Below, one piece after another: positions 53,532 to 63,282 of a stretch of DNA of 64,000 nt. The translations under genes and the position numbers were made by a program. Location: assembly GCF_000878195.1 (NCBI RefSeq), contig NZ_JXST01000004.1:62001-126000 (forward strand), written 5' to 3'. A model generated the notes under the pieces. It was not told the DNA's origin, ran no database searches, and saw nothing but the letters and a program-made list of their open reading frames with translations. This DNA comes from Mycolicibacterium llatzerense (lineage in GTDB: Bacteria > Actinomycetota > Actinomycetes > Mycobacteriales > Mycobacteriaceae). The stretch's first letter is position 1. Each line of letters starts with the position of its first letter.

Positions 53532-54008
53532 TCAGCCGTCGCCGGGGGAGGGGGCGGTGGAGAACTCCTCCAGGCACCCCTCGGCGACGGCATGCTTGAT
53601 GCTGTCGGACATCTTCGGGCACGAGCGGCTGCGACTGGGGTCGCCGCCTCCGGCGCGGATCTCGCTGAAATACGCGCACCGCTGCGTCGCTCCCGAATTC
53701 CACTGCACCGCAGTGTGTTCGGGTCCCAGCTTCTTGACCGCCACCGTCGAGTGGCAGAACCGGCAGTCCACCGGAACCAGGCCCGCGGTCAGGTAGCGCT
53801 GGCGATCGGCCGCCGTGGCCTCGCGAACGGCGGCCAAGCGCACCGGGTCGTCGGCGAAATCTGGTGCCTTGGACCAGGATCCGCTCGCGGGTGAGTCGGA
53901 CGCCGGATGTGCGTGGTCATCCTCGTCGCCGTGACCCATCAGCTGCAGCATCGAACGGGCCAGGCTCTCGGCATCGGGAGCCTGGGTCCGTTCGTCGTGC
54001 TGGGTCAT
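53532..54008 (-). CDS. Conserved hypothetical, Rv3527-like, with zinc-ribbon cysteines
   Basis: A 158-residue hydrophilic protein, in the position of Rv3527 directly behind kshA. Residues 1-60 are acidic and probably disordered. The C-terminal part contains four cysteines: DCRFCHSTVA (C82, C85), QRCAYF (C111) and SCPKM (C130), a pattern suited to zinc or an iron-sulfur centre. The ATG overlaps the kshA stop (ATGA), so translation is coupled. Coupling to an iron oxygenase hints at a role in its assembly or electron supply, but no such function is known to me. Confidence 0.8.
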   Translation of the reverse strand: MTQHDERTQAPDAESLARSMLQLMGHGDEDDHAHPASDSPASGSWSKAPDFADDPVRLAAVREATAADRQRYLTAGLVPVDCRFCHSTVAVKKLGPEHTAVQWNSGATQRCAYFSEIRAGGGDPSRSRSCPKMSDSIKHAVAEGCLEEFSTAPSPGDG

Positions 54009-55162
54009 CAGCTGGACTGCTCCGCGGCTTCCTTGGCCTCGGCCTGGATGCGGAGGTTTTCGGCGACCTCGCCCTGCCACTTCTCGTTGGCAACGGTGGT
54101 GTCGATCTCCAGCTCGAAGCGGTCGACCATGTCCGGCGTGATGTCGGCGACGTCGACGTAGAACTGCTGGTACCAACGACGCATCTGGTAGACCGCGCCG
54201 TCTTCCTCGACCAGCAGCGGGTTGTCGATGCGGGTCTTGTGCTTCCAGATCTCGACGTCCTGCATGAAGCCCTTGCTGACACCGTCGGTCATGGCGTCGG
54301 CCAGCTTCTGGGTGGTCTTCTCGTCCATGCCCTTGGGCTTTTCGACGATGACGCCCCACTGCAGCACGAATGCGTCCTGGCTGACCGGGTAGTGGCAGTT
54401 GATCAGGATCGACTCGGCCTTGTAGCCGCTGTAGTTGTTGTGCAGCCAGTTGATCATGAACGACGGCCCGAAGTACGAGGCCTCCGAGTCGAGGTGCGCC
54501 TCGCCGTATTGGGTGCCCATGCCACCGATATCCGGCCGGCCCACGTTGTGCAGGTACTGGCTGGCGATGTGGCCCTCGAAGACGTTCTTGAAGTACGTCG
54601 GCAGGCCGTAGTGGATGTAGAAGAAGTGCGCCATGTCAGTGACGTTGTCGATGATCTCGCGGCAGTTGCTGCCCTCGATCAGCATCGAGTTCCACTGCCA
54701 CTCGGTCCACTCGTCGCTGGCCGCCTCGGGGATCTCCGGGATCCGGACCTCATCGGTCGGCGCGTTGCCCTCGTGGTCGTGCCAGACGAAGAGCAGGCCA
54801 CCACGGACGTCGGTGTGCCAAGCGCGGGTGCGGGCCAGGCGCGGCGTGCGCTTGGCGTAGGGCACCAGCTGGCACTTACCGTCGCCGCCCCAGCGCCAGT
54901 CGTGGAACGGGCACGCGACCGCGTCGCCCTTGATGGTGCCCTGTGACAGGTCTCCGCCCATGTGGCGGCAGTAGCCGTCCAGGATTTTCAGGTCACCGTT
55001 CGAGTCCGCGAACACCACCAACTTGGTGCCGAATGCCTCGAATGAGTGCGGCTTGCCGTCCTGGAAATCCTTCACAGGACCCACGCAGTGCCATCCACGG
55101 GCAAAGCGGTCCGGCAGCGCGCCGGTATCGATCTCGCGAACCCCCGCGGTTTCGGTGCTCAC
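54008..55162 (-). CDS. kshA: KshA: 3-ketosteroid 9-alpha-hydroxylase oxygenase
   Basis: A 384-residue Rieske non-heme iron oxygenase, in the position of Rv3526. It hydroxylates C9 of 3-ketosteroids, which with KstD triggers ring B opening. The Rieske centre is C65-x-H67 (YCRHMGG) and C84-x2-H87 (ACPFHDW). The mononuclear iron site is N173, D176, H179, H184 (DNVTDMAHFFYIH) with D302 in QDVEIW. GTG 55162 follows a GGGAGG site. The reductase KshB is not encoded here. The KstR box at 55191 lies 28 bases upstream. Coupled downstream is the Rv3527-like gene. Confidence 0.97.
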   Translation of the reverse strand: MSTETAGVREIDTGALPDRFARGWHCVGPVKDFQDGKPHSFEAFGTKLVVFADSNGDLKILDGYCRHMGGDLSQGTIKGDAVACPFHDWRWGGDGKCQLVPYAKRTPRLARTRAWHTDVRGGLLFVWHDHEGNAPTDEVRIPEIPEAASDEWTEWQWNSMLIEGSNCREIIDNVTDMAHFFYIHYGLPTYFKNVFEGHIASQYLHNVGRPDIGGMGTQYGEAHLDSEASYFGPSFMINWLHNNYSGYKAESILINCHYPVSQDAFVLQWGVIVEKPKGMDEKTTQKLADAMTDGVSKGFMQDVEIWKHKTRIDNPLLVEEDGAVYQMRRWYQQFYVDVADITPDMVDRFELEIDTTVANEKWQGEVAENLRIQAEAKEAAEQSS

Positions 55163-55190
55163 CTTGGCCTCCCAATCTGTGCCGAGTAAC

Positions 55191-55204
55191 TAGAACACGT
55201 TACA
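55191..55204. promoter_or_regulatory. KstR operator, kshA
   Basis: TAGAACACGTTACA matches TnnAACnnGTTnnA, 28 bases upstream of the kshA GTG and 55 bases from the divergent carbonic anhydrase start. Confidence 0.9.
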
Positions 55205-55259
55205 GTTTTTCCTTGGTGCAGCGCAATGCAAGCGTCCCGACCTGCGGTATATCTATGTC

Positions 55260-55784
55260 ATGCCGCTTTACTCCTTCGAGGGCCGTAGCCCGGTCGTCGA
55301 CCCCACGGCCTTCATCGCCCCCACCGCCGTCCTGATCGGCGATGTCCGCGTCGAGGCCGGGGCATCTGTGTGGTTCAACGCGGTACTGCGCGCCGACTAC
55401 GCGCCCGTCGTCATCCGCAACGGCGCCAACGTGCAGGACGGGTCCGTGCTGCACGCCCCTCCCGGTATTCCGGTCGATATTGGGCCGGGCGCGACCATTG
55501 CCCACCTGTGCGTCGTGCACGGCGTGCATGTCGGTGCCGAGGCGCTGATCGCCAACAACAGCACGGTGCTCGACGGTGCGGTGATCGGTCGGCGCAGCCT
55601 CGTCGCGGCACACTCGCTGGTGTCCGCCGGAACCAAGATTCCCGACGAAGTGCTGGTCATGGGGTCGCCGGCCAAGATTCGCGGCCCAATTGCCGGGACC
55701 GGCGCCGAGACGTGGATCAACACCAACCCGCAGGCCTACCGCGAGCTGGCCGAGCGCTACCTGGCGGGGCTGCAAGAGCTGTAG
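55260..55784 (+). CDS. Gamma-carbonic anhydrase-family protein, Rv3525c-like
   Basis: A 174-residue left-handed beta-helix protein, in the position of Rv3525c. Hexapeptide repeats run through about residues 15-150 (for example TAVLIGDVRVEAGASVW and GPGATIAHLCVVHG). The three zinc ligands are in place: His65, His82 and His87. Some members of this class hydrate CO2; others carry different acyl- or CoA-related roles, and the activity here is untested. ATG 55260 is 55 bases from the KstR box at 55191, so it may share kshA regulation. Confidence 0.9.
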   Translation: MPLYSFEGRSPVVDPTAFIAPTAVLIGDVRVEAGASVWFNAVLRADYAPVVIRNGANVQDGSVLHAPPGIPVDIGPGATIAHLCVVHGVHVGAEALIANNSTVLDGAVIGRRSLVAAHSLVSAGTKIPDEVLVMGSPAKIRGPIAGTGAETWINTNPQAYRELAERYLAGLQEL

Positions 55785-55850
55785 GGCGGTTGCGTGCCGG
55801 ATTTCACGGAAATCTGACATTCGGGCCGCGGTTCGGCCAAGACTGGGCCC

Positions 55851-56375
55851 ATGAAGTTGCCGCTCTTTGTCTTGGCCGGTGCCGCAGTGGTGCTCACGGC
55901 CCCGCTCGCGCACGCCGCGCCGCCACCCAACTTTCCCGACTTCGCGAACTTCGACATCGTCACCAACACTCACCTGGCCCCCTACCGGAGCACCACGCAG
56001 CAGGTGGTGAAGTTCGCCACCCCCGACGGTCTGTCGTGCGACATCGGCGCACTGGCCGGGGCCGGGACGACGGTCCGCTGTTATGGGCCGGTGCCTGGAG
56101 CCGCGGGTGTGGCTGTCACTGTTGACCCCTCCGCGAAGGCGCCGTGCGATTTCGGGATGGCGCAGTTGCACGGAGCCAATGAGGGGACGATCAGCCGCTA
56201 CCGCGGTGACTGCCCGACCGATCTGGCCGCCGGCGCACTGCTTGCGCCCACGCAGAAGGTGTCTCTGGGGACGGCCACGTGCGGCGTCGCCCCGGGCGGT
56301 GTCACCGCGTGCATCGACAGCACCGCCGGCGGCCACGGCTTCGTCCTGCAACCCTCAGGGTCGTGGACGTTCTAG
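55851..56375 (+). CDS. Exported hypothetical protein, 174 aa
   Basis: A 174-residue protein with a signal peptide (LFVLAGAAVVLTAPLAHAA) and a mature domain of about 150 residues with five cysteines (SCDIG, RCYGP, PCDFGM, DCPTDL, TCGV and ACIDS among the clusters), suited to disulfides outside the cell. Similar small exported proteins with a C-terminal GHGFVLQPSG-like strand are frequent in mycobacteria and have no known role. It lies between carbonic anhydrase (66 bases upstream) and the convergent NTF2-fold gene, with stops adjacent. No KstR box precedes it directly. I do not recognise a function. Confidence 0.78.
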   Translation: MKLPLFVLAGAAVVLTAPLAHAAPPPNFPDFANFDIVTNTHLAPYRSTTQQVVKFATPDGLSCDIGALAGAGTTVRCYGPVPGAAGVAVTVDPSAKAPCDFGMAQLHGANEGTISRYRGDCPTDLAAGALLAPTQKVSLGTATCGVAPGGVTACIDSTAGGHGFVLQPSGSWTF

Positions 56376-56777
56376 CTACGACGAGCGCGGAGCCTCCCAG
56401 AAGGCGCGCAGCGCCAGCAGCTGCCCGGCTTCGTTCGCCCGATAGGTGAAGACGCCTGGAGTCGTGAAGTCGCGCCCGGCGATGGTGGTCACGATGTTGC
56501 CGACGTTGGCTTCCTCGTCACCGCACTGGTAGGTGGTCTCGAAGTTGAACACCAGCTTGTCGGCGGGAGCGATCGCCTTGTCCCAGAAGGCCGAAATGGC
56601 TTCCTTGCCGCGGTGTCCCTTGCCCTCGGGATCGAGGAACGACGGTCCGATCGGGTCTTGCACGATGGCGTCGTCGGCGAAATTGGCCAGCCAGGCTTCC
56701 TTGTCGCGGGCGGCGACGGCATCGCGGGAACGCTTGCCGGCGAGGTGCGCGGGATGATTCGGATCGGAAACTGCCAT
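56376..56777 (-). CDS. NTF2-like (SnoaL/ketosteroid-isomerase-fold) protein
   Basis: A 133-residue NTF2-fold protein. The N-terminal helix region KRSRDAVAARDKEAWLANFADDAIVQDPIG, the SFLDPEGKGHRGKEAI stretch and FWDKAIAPADKLVFNFE are those of SnoaL/KSI-type proteins. The usual KSI catalytic Tyr/Asp set is only partly evident, so isomerase activity cannot be claimed. ATG 56777 is used; the open frame extends to 56888 but would overlap ltp3. It lies one base after the ltp3 stop, as the last gene of the OB-fold-ltp4-ltp3 operon. M. tuberculosis does not appear to have this gene at the same place. A steroid or CoA-ester substrate is plausible. Confidence 0.8.
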   Translation of the reverse strand: MAVSDPNHPAHLAGKRSRDAVAARDKEAWLANFADDAIVQDPIGPSFLDPEGKGHRGKEAISAFWDKAIAPADKLVFNFETTYQCGDEEANVGNIVTTIAGRDFTTPGVFTYRANEAGQLLALRAFWEAPRSS

Positions 56778-56778
56778 G

Positions 56779-57956
<1,178 letters not shown>

Positions 57957-57957
<1 letters not shown>

Positions 57958-59018
57958 TATTTGCCCTCCAGGACGGCAATCAGATTCTGTTGCAGCGCAG
58001 GACCACTCGTGGCGTGGGCGAGCACCCGGTTCGCCGATCCGTTGAAGATGTGCTCGGCGGCGAAGCCGATGCGCTCCAGGCCGGCGGAGAACATCGGGTT
58101 GGCGGCCAGGGCGCCACCGGACGGGTTGACCTTCGTCGAGTCCTTCAGCCCGATCGCCTCGGCGAGGATCAGCTGCTGGTGGCTGAACGGTGCGTGCAAC
58201 TCGGCGATGTCGATCGAGCCGACGTCCCCACCGGTGGCGGCGGCGGCCGATGCGGCGGTCGAGGTCGAGACCGTCAGGTCACGGGCGCCCAGGATCGGGG
58301 TTTCGATGCGGTGCTCGAAACCGGTGATCCACGCGGGGTTTTCGCGCAGTTCCCGCGCCTTGTCTGCCGAGGCCAGCACGATCGCGGAGGCGCCGTCGGT
58401 GATCGGCGCGATGTCGTGGCGGCGCAGCGGGTCGGCAAAGAACGGACGGTCCAGCAGCTCACTCACGGTGGCCGCGGACTCGAGCCGGTCGACGCGCTCG
58501 GCGACGGCGAACGAATCCAGCGCCACCTGAGCCATCTGCTCGGCGGTCCACTTCCCGGCGTCCAGGCCGAATCGGGCCTGCAGACCTGCCATCGAGACGG
58601 CGTCCGGCCACAGCGGCGAGACGGTGTACGGGTCGGTCTGCAGGGCCAGCACCCGGCGCAGGGTGCCGGCGCTGCCCTTGCCGAAGCCGTAGACCAACGC
58701 GGTGTCGACCTCGCCGGTCAGGATCTTGATGTAGGCCTCATACAGCGCCCAGGCCGCGTCCATCTCCACGTGCGATTCGTTGATCGGCGGGATGGCGCCG
58801 ATCGAGTCGATCGCCGAGATGAACGAAAATGCCCGGCCGGCAAGGTAATCCGAAGAACCGGAGCACCAGAAGCCGATATCGGCCTGCTTCAGACCCAACT
58901 CGGCGTACAGCTTTGCAAAACACGGCATCAGCATCTCGACGCCGTTCGTGGTGCCATCGGTGCGGCGCACATGCGGGGCATGTGCGAACCCGACGACCGC
59001 TACTTCACTGGAAGTCAT
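57957..59018 (-). CDS. ltp4: Ltp4: thiolase-fold lipid-transfer-type enzyme
   Basis: A 353-residue thiolase-superfamily protein, in the position of Rv3522, and likely partner of Ltp3. It begins with SSEVAVVGFAHAPHVRRTDG and has the C-terminal NPSGGALAANPMFSAGLERI of the SCP-x/Ltp group. The segment aligned with the thiolase nucleophile reads SHVEMDAAWALYEAYIK, with no cysteine. With Ltp3 it may form a two-subunit aldolase on CoA intermediates of C24-branched sterols. It starts nine bases after the OB-fold gene stop, and its stop abuts the ltp3 start. Confidence 0.92.
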
Positions 59019-59027
59019 TGTGGCCCT

Positions 59028-59999
59028 TTACAGGTGGTGCTTGTACGAGTCGTAGTCGGCGTCGGGTTCGCCGGACGGTTTGAAGTGCGAGATGTTGTCG
59101 ATGCCCAGACCCCACTCCTCGCGGGGCTTCCACACCGCTTCCACCCGCATGCCCATCCGGACGTCAGCCGCATCGATCTCGGTGACCAGGTGCAGGAACG
59201 GGATGTCGGCGCCGTCGAGCAGCACGTAGGCGGCCACATACGGCGGCTTGATGCGCTGCCCGGCGAACGGGATGTTGATGATCGCGAAGGTGGTGACGGT
59301 GCCGCGGTCGACCAGCTCGACGAATTCGTCGAGTTCCAAGCCGGTGGCCGGGTCGGCCTCCTTCGGCGGGAACAGCACCGCGCCGGGCTTGCCGTCGCGG
59401 CCGGCCTTGGTGCGGGCACCGAGCAGCTTGCCCTCCTGCAGACCACGCAAGAACACGGTCTCGGGATGCGAAGCGGTGTGCTGGATTTCGATGGACGACG
59501 GCACGACCAGCATGGTCACGGGGTCGCGATCGTCGGTCGGCAGCGGTTCTTCTGCGTCCTCACCGGGCACGAAGTACGCGATGTCGGTGATGGCACCGAC
59601 GGGCTCATCGACCCAGTGCGCGCGGACGCGGTCGCCGGACTTCAGAGAGCCCTCCGGAGCGTCGACCGCGTGCAGCAGCGGGGTGTCGGCGCCGTCGAGC
59701 TTGATCAGCGCCCAGGCGAACGGCTTCTGCAGGGGCTGCCCTTCCAGGGGTTCGGGCTGCCAGGTCCACGACACCACGGTGCCGACGCTGGCAACCGGAA
59801 CGACCTCGGTCAGGGCCTCGTAGGTGACAGGGTCATACTCGGCTGGAGGTACGTGGACCCGGCCGTCCGAACCGCGGGTGCCGACGACGCGTCGTCCGCG
59901 CAGCGCGGTGAAGAACTGACTCAGGACCGGACCCACTGAACGGGTGTAGTCGAATGACAGTCTCAGCGGAGCTGAAAGGGGCGGCTCATGGCCTGCCAT
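59028..59999 (-). CDS. Tandem DUF35-type OB-fold protein, Rv3521-like
   Basis: A 323-residue protein, in the position of Rv3521. It consists of two similar halves: about residues 28-146 and 183-306. Each contains a G-x-V-x-PP strand (GRVHVPPAEYDPVT and AVLFPPKEADPATG), a TVVSWTW/TVTTFAI strand, and the near-identical LDGADTPLLH / LDGADIPFLH, followed by GDRVRAHW / GMRVEAVW. This is the DUF35 OB-fold duplicated, without obvious zinc-ribbon cysteines. By analogy to the ChsH2 DUF35 domain binding Ltp2, it likely serves Ltp3 and Ltp4. ATG 59999 is chosen; the frame runs further upstream but crosses the KstR box. Confidence 0.88.
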   Translation of the reverse strand: MAGHEPPLSAPLRLSFDYTRSVGPVLSQFFTALRGRRVVGTRGSDGRVHVPPAEYDPVTYEALTEVVPVASVGTVVSWTWQPEPLEGQPLQKPFAWALIKLDGADTPLLHAVDAPEGSLKSGDRVRAHWVDEPVGAITDIAYFVPGEDAEEPLPTDDRDPVTMLVVPSSIEIQHTASHPETVFLRGLQEGKLLGARTKAGRDGKPGAVLFPPKEADPATGLELDEFVELVDRGTVTTFAIINIPFAGQRIKPPYVAAYVLLDGADIPFLHLVTEIDAADVRMGMRVEAVWKPREEWGLGIDNISHFKPSGEPDADYDSYKHHL

Positions 60000-60038
60000 C
60001 TGGGCTGGGCTGCTTTGGCTAGCGCTCACGGCATCGAG

Positions 60039-60052
60039 TAGAACAGGTTCTA
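60039..60052. promoter_or_regulatory. KstR operator, Rv3521/Rv3520c-like genes
   Basis: TAGAACAGGTTCTA is a perfectly palindromic match to TnnAACnnGTTnnA apart from its two central bases. It sits 39 bases from the OB-fold gene start and 35 bases from the divergent F420-type oxidoreductase start. Confidence 0.9.
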
Positions 60053-60087
60053 ACAATCGTGGCAAGCATGTGCGGGAAGGCAGCGCT

Positions 60088-61119
60088 ATGAAACTCGGTT
60101 TGCAGCTCGGATACTGGGGCGCCAAGGCGCCGACCGATCACGCGACGCTCGTGGCGGCAGCGGAGGAAGCCGGGTTCGACACCGTCTTCACCGCGGAGGC
60201 CTGGGGCTCGGACGCGTACACCCCGCTGGCCTGGTGGGGCCGGGAAACCACGCGGATGCGCCTGGGCACCTCGGTCATCCAGATGTCGGCCCGCACGCCC
60301 ACCGCGTGTGCCATGGCGGCGCTGACCCTCGACCACCTCTCGGGTGGCCGCCACATCCTGGGCCTGGGCGTCTCGGGGCCGCAGGTCGTCGAGGGCTGGT
60401 ACGGGCAGAAGTTCCCGAAGCCGTTGGCCCGCACCCGCGAATACGTCGACATCCTGCGCCAGGTCTGGGCCCGCGAAGCCCCGGTGACCAGCGCCGGCCC
60501 GCACTACCCGCTGCCGTTGTCGGGTGCGGGCACCACGGGTCTGGGCAAGCCGCTCAAGCCCATCACCCATCCGCTGCGCGCGGACATCCCGGTGATGCTC
60601 GGCGCCGAAGGCCCCAAGAACGTCGCGCTGGCCGCCGAGATCGCCGACGGCTGGCTGCCGATCTTCTACTCGCCGCGGATCTCCGGCATGTACAACGAGT
60701 GGCTCGACGAGGGCTTCGCCCGTGCCGGTGCCCGTCGAACCCGCGAGACGTTCGAAATCTGTGCCACCGCGCAGATCGTCGTCACCGACGACCGGCCCAT
60801 GGTCATGGAGATGATGAAGCCGCACCTCGCGCTCTACATGGGCGGCATGGGCTCGGAGGACACCAACTTCCACGCCGAGGTGTACCGCCGCATGGGCTAC
60901 TCCGAGGTCGTCGACGACGTCACCAAGCTGTTCCGCAGTGACCGCAAGGACGAGGCCGCCAAGGTCATTCCGGACGAGCTGGTCGATGACTCCGCGATCG
61001 TCGGGAACCTCGACTACGTGAAGGAACAGATCAAGGCCTGGGAGGCCTCCGGCGTCACCATGATGGTCGTCGGGGCCAAGTCGGTCGAGCAGATCAAGCA
61101 ATTGGCTGACTTGGTCTAG
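60088..61119 (+). CDS. LLM-class F420-dependent oxidoreductase, Rv3520c-like
   Basis: A 343-residue TIM-barrel oxidoreductase of the bacterial-luciferase (LLM) family, in the position of Rv3520c. Typical features are the N-terminal LGLQLGYWG strand, FTAEAWGSDAYTPLAWW, and the cofactor-binding GGRHILGLGVSGPQVVEGWYG. Related enzymes use F420H2. Its place in sterol degradation is implied by the KstR box 35 bases upstream; the reaction is not known. ATG 60088 is preferred, with GGAAGG about 10 bases upstream; GTG 60070 is possible. A hairpin terminator follows its stop by eight bases. Confidence 0.9.
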   Translation: MKLGLQLGYWGAKAPTDHATLVAAAEEAGFDTVFTAEAWGSDAYTPLAWWGRETTRMRLGTSVIQMSARTPTACAMAALTLDHLSGGRHILGLGVSGPQVVEGWYGQKFPKPLARTREYVDILRQVWAREAPVTSAGPHYPLPLSGAGTTGLGKPLKPITHPLRADIPVMLGAEGPKNVALAAEIADGWLPIFYSPRISGMYNEWLDEGFARAGARRTRETFEICATAQIVVTDDRPMVMEMMKPHLALYMGGMGSEDTNFHAEVYRRMGYSEVVDDVTKLFRSDRKDEAAKVIPDELVDDSAIVGNLDYVKEQIKAWEASGVTMMVVGAKSVEQIKQLADLV

Positions 61120-61127
61120 TCAGTCCC

Positions 61128-61186
61128 GCGAGCAGACGTAAAACTGTCCTTTTGGCCCGCCGAAGTGCAGTTTTACGTCTGCTCGC
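61128..61186 (+). terminator. Hairpin terminator, GAGCAGAC/AAAACTG family, copy 3
   Basis: Perfect 19-base arms (GCGAGCAGACGTAAAACTG and complement) around a 21-base loop, eight bases after the oxidoreductase stop. The arm core is shared with the hairpins at 29613 and 53457. Confidence 0.88.
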
Positions 61187-61197
61187 AAATGCGATAG

Positions 61198-61221
61198 TAG
61201 ACACTTATTGCGAAGTGTCTA
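61198..61221. promoter_or_regulatory. Inverted repeat overlapping the cyp142 operon KstR box
   Basis: TAGACACTT-N6-AAGTGTCTA, perfect nine-base arms. Its last two bases are the first two of the KstR box at 61220. The half-sites differ from KstR and KstR2 half-sites, so a further regulator or a hairpin is possible. Confidence 0.6.
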
Positions 61222-61233
61222 TAACGTGTTCTA
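61220..61233. promoter_or_regulatory. KstR operator, Rv3519/cyp142 operon
   Basis: TATAACGTGTTCTA matches TnnAACnnGTTnnA and ends 10 bases before the GTG start of the Rv3519-like gene, close enough to imply a very short or absent leader. Confidence 0.88.
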
Positions 61234-61243
61234 GATTTGTGGT

Positions 61244-61981
61244 GTGACAGACGCCACCGGGCCCGCGCCCTCGCAGCACACCATCGCGGGCACCGTGCTG
61301 ACCATGCCGGTGCGCGTCCGCAAGGCGACGCAGCGCATGGCGATGTTCTCGGTCGACGCCGATGCCGCGCAACGCATGATCGACTACAGCGGCCTGCAGG
61401 TGTGCCGGTTCCGCCCACGCCGCGCGGTGGCCGTGCTGATGCTGATGCACTACGTCGACAGCGACCTCGGCCAGTACTACGAGTACGGCACCAACATCAT
61501 GGTGAACCCGCCCGGCACGAACGCCTCGGGCCTGCGCGCCCTGCAATCGGCCGGCGCCTTCATCCACCACCTGCCCGTCGACCAGCCCTTCACCCTGGAG
61601 GCCGGCCGGAACATCTGGGGCTACCCCAAGGTGATGGCGGACTTCGCCATTCGCGCAGCGGACAAGAGCTTCGGCTTTGACGTCTCCATCGACGGCCGGT
61701 TCGCCGTCGGGATGGACTTCCACCGAGGATTCCCGGTGCCCGCACCGTCCAAACCGCAAGCGCCCCCGACGTATTCGCACCTCGATGGTGTCACCCGGGA
61801 GACCATCGGCGTGATGCGGCCGGCCGGCGTGCGCTACCGGCCCGGTGGCGTGACGGTGCGACTTGGTGACCACCCCTATGCCCAGGAACTGGCGGCGCTC
61901 GGATTGCCGAAACGCGCCATGCTTTCCGGTTCCGCAGACAACGTAGACATGACTTTCGCCGACGCTCAGGAGATCAAGTGA
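61244..61981 (+). CDS. Acetoacetate-decarboxylase-fold protein, Rv3519-like
   Basis: A 245-residue protein of the acetoacetate decarboxylase (ADC) superfamily, in the position of Rv3519. The pattern AGRNIWGYPKVMADF matches the conserved E-x-x-x-GxPK-like strand of the family. Whether the Schiff-base lysine of true ADC is used cannot be decided; many family members are not decarboxylases. GTG 61244 is chosen since no ATG is near, and the KstR box lies just upstream. It overlaps cyp142 by GTGA, so it is translated together with the P450. A role in sterol side-chain handling is likely but undefined. Confidence 0.85.
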   Translation: MTDATGPAPSQHTIAGTVLTMPVRVRKATQRMAMFSVDADAAQRMIDYSGLQVCRFRPRRAVAVLMLMHYVDSDLGQYYEYGTNIMVNPPGTNASGLRALQSAGAFIHHLPVDQPFTLEAGRNIWGYPKVMADFAIRAADKSFGFDVSIDGRFAVGMDFHRGFPVPAPSKPQAPPTYSHLDGVTRETIGVMRPAGVRYRPGGVTVRLGDHPYAQELAALGLPKRAMLSGSADNVDMTFADAQEIK

Positions 61982-63183
61982 CCAGTGTTCTGACCCGCCC
62001 CGACGTTGACCTGGCCGACGGCCGGTTCTATGCCGACCGGCAGGCCGCGCATGAGGCCTACCGCTGGATGCGGGCCAACGAGCCGGTGTTCCGGGACCGC
62101 ACGGGGCAGGCCGCGGTGACCACGTACCAGTCCGTGCTCGACGCCGAGCGCAATGCCGAGCTGTTCTCCAACGCCGGCGGCATCCGCCCCGATCAGCCGG
62201 GCATGCCCTACATGATCGACATGGATGATCCGGCGCACCTGGTGCGGCGCAAGCTGGTCAACGCCGGCTTCACCCGCAAGCGCGTCATGGACAAGGTGCC
62301 GTCCATCGGGCGGCTGTGCGACGCCCTGATCGACAACATCTGTGAGAAGGGCGAGGCCGACTTCGTCCGCGACCTGGCGTCCCCGCTGCCCATGGCCGTC
62401 ATCGGCGACATGCTCGGTGTCGTGCCGGAAGAGCGCGAGATGCTGCTCGACTGGTCCGACGAGCTGGTGTCCGGGCTGTCCTCACACCTGGACGAGTCCT
62501 CGATCCAGAAACTGATGGAAACGTTTGCGGCATATACCGCTTTCACCATGGACGTCATCAAGGACCGGCGCGCCAACCCGACCGACGACCTGTTCTCGGT
62601 GTTCATCAACTCCGAGGTCGAGGGTCAGCGGCTGAGCGATGACGAGATCGTCATGGAGACGCTGCTGATCCTGATCGGCGGCGACGAGACCACGCGCCAC
62701 ACCTTGTCCGGCGGCACCGAGCAGCTGATGCGGCACCGCGATCAGTGGGACCGCTTGGTCGCCGATCCATCGCTGATGCCCGGTGCCATCGAGGAGATGC
62801 TGCGCTGGACCTCGCCCATCAAGAACATGTGTCGCGTCCTGACCGCGGACACCGTCTTCTACGGCACCGAGCTGAAGAAGGACGAGAAGGTCATGCTGAT
62901 GTTCGAGGCGGCGAACTTCGATGGTGACCAGTTCGAGAACCCCGGCGAGTTCCACATCGACCGGACCCCCAACAGCCACTTGGCTTTCGGCTTCGGCACC
63001 CACTTCTGCATGGGTAACCAGCTGGCCCGGTTGGAGCTGCGCCTGATGACGGAGCGGTTGATGCAGCGGCTGCCGGACCTCCGCCTGGCCGATGGCGCGG
63101 AGATCCCGCTGCGCGCCGCCAACTTCGTCAGCGGCCCCGAGGCCATGCCGGTGGTGTTCACCCCGACAGCGCGGGTGCTGTAG
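61978..63183 (+). CDS. cyp142: CYP142: steroid C27 monooxygenase
   Basis: A 401-residue cytochrome P450, in the position of Rv3518c. CYP142 oxidises the cholesterol side-chain terminus with stereochemistry opposite to CYP125 and can partly replace it. The I-helix motif is ILIGGDETTRHT; the heme loop AFGFGTHFCMGNQLAR carries Cys344. Other P450 signatures (EEMLRWTSPIKN for ExxR) are intact. GTG 61978 overlaps the ADC-fold gene stop. Both are expected under the KstR box near 61220. A 98-base gap before the next gene holds no recognised site. Confidence 0.95.
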   Translation: MTSVLTRPDVDLADGRFYADRQAAHEAYRWMRANEPVFRDRTGQAAVTTYQSVLDAERNAELFSNAGGIRPDQPGMPYMIDMDDPAHLVRRKLVNAGFTRKRVMDKVPSIGRLCDALIDNICEKGEADFVRDLASPLPMAVIGDMLGVVPEEREMLLDWSDELVSGLSSHLDESSIQKLMETFAAYTAFTMDVIKDRRANPTDDLFSVFINSEVEGQRLSDDEIVMETLLILIGGDETTRHTLSGGTEQLMRHRDQWDRLVADPSLMPGAIEEMLRWTSPIKNMCRVLTADTVFYGTELKKDEKVMLMFEAANFDGDQFENPGEFHIDRTPNSHLAFGFGTHFCMGNQLARLELRLMTERLMQRLPDLRLADGAEIPLRAANFVSGPEAMPVVFTPTARVL

Positions 63184-63282
63184 CGCGCCGAGGCGCCGGC
63201 CAATGTGAGAACTGTGCAAGGAATGCAAGGAATCGGCAGGTTCCGTCGCACGGGGTAGCGCCCGCCGTCAATGATGGGCGGC

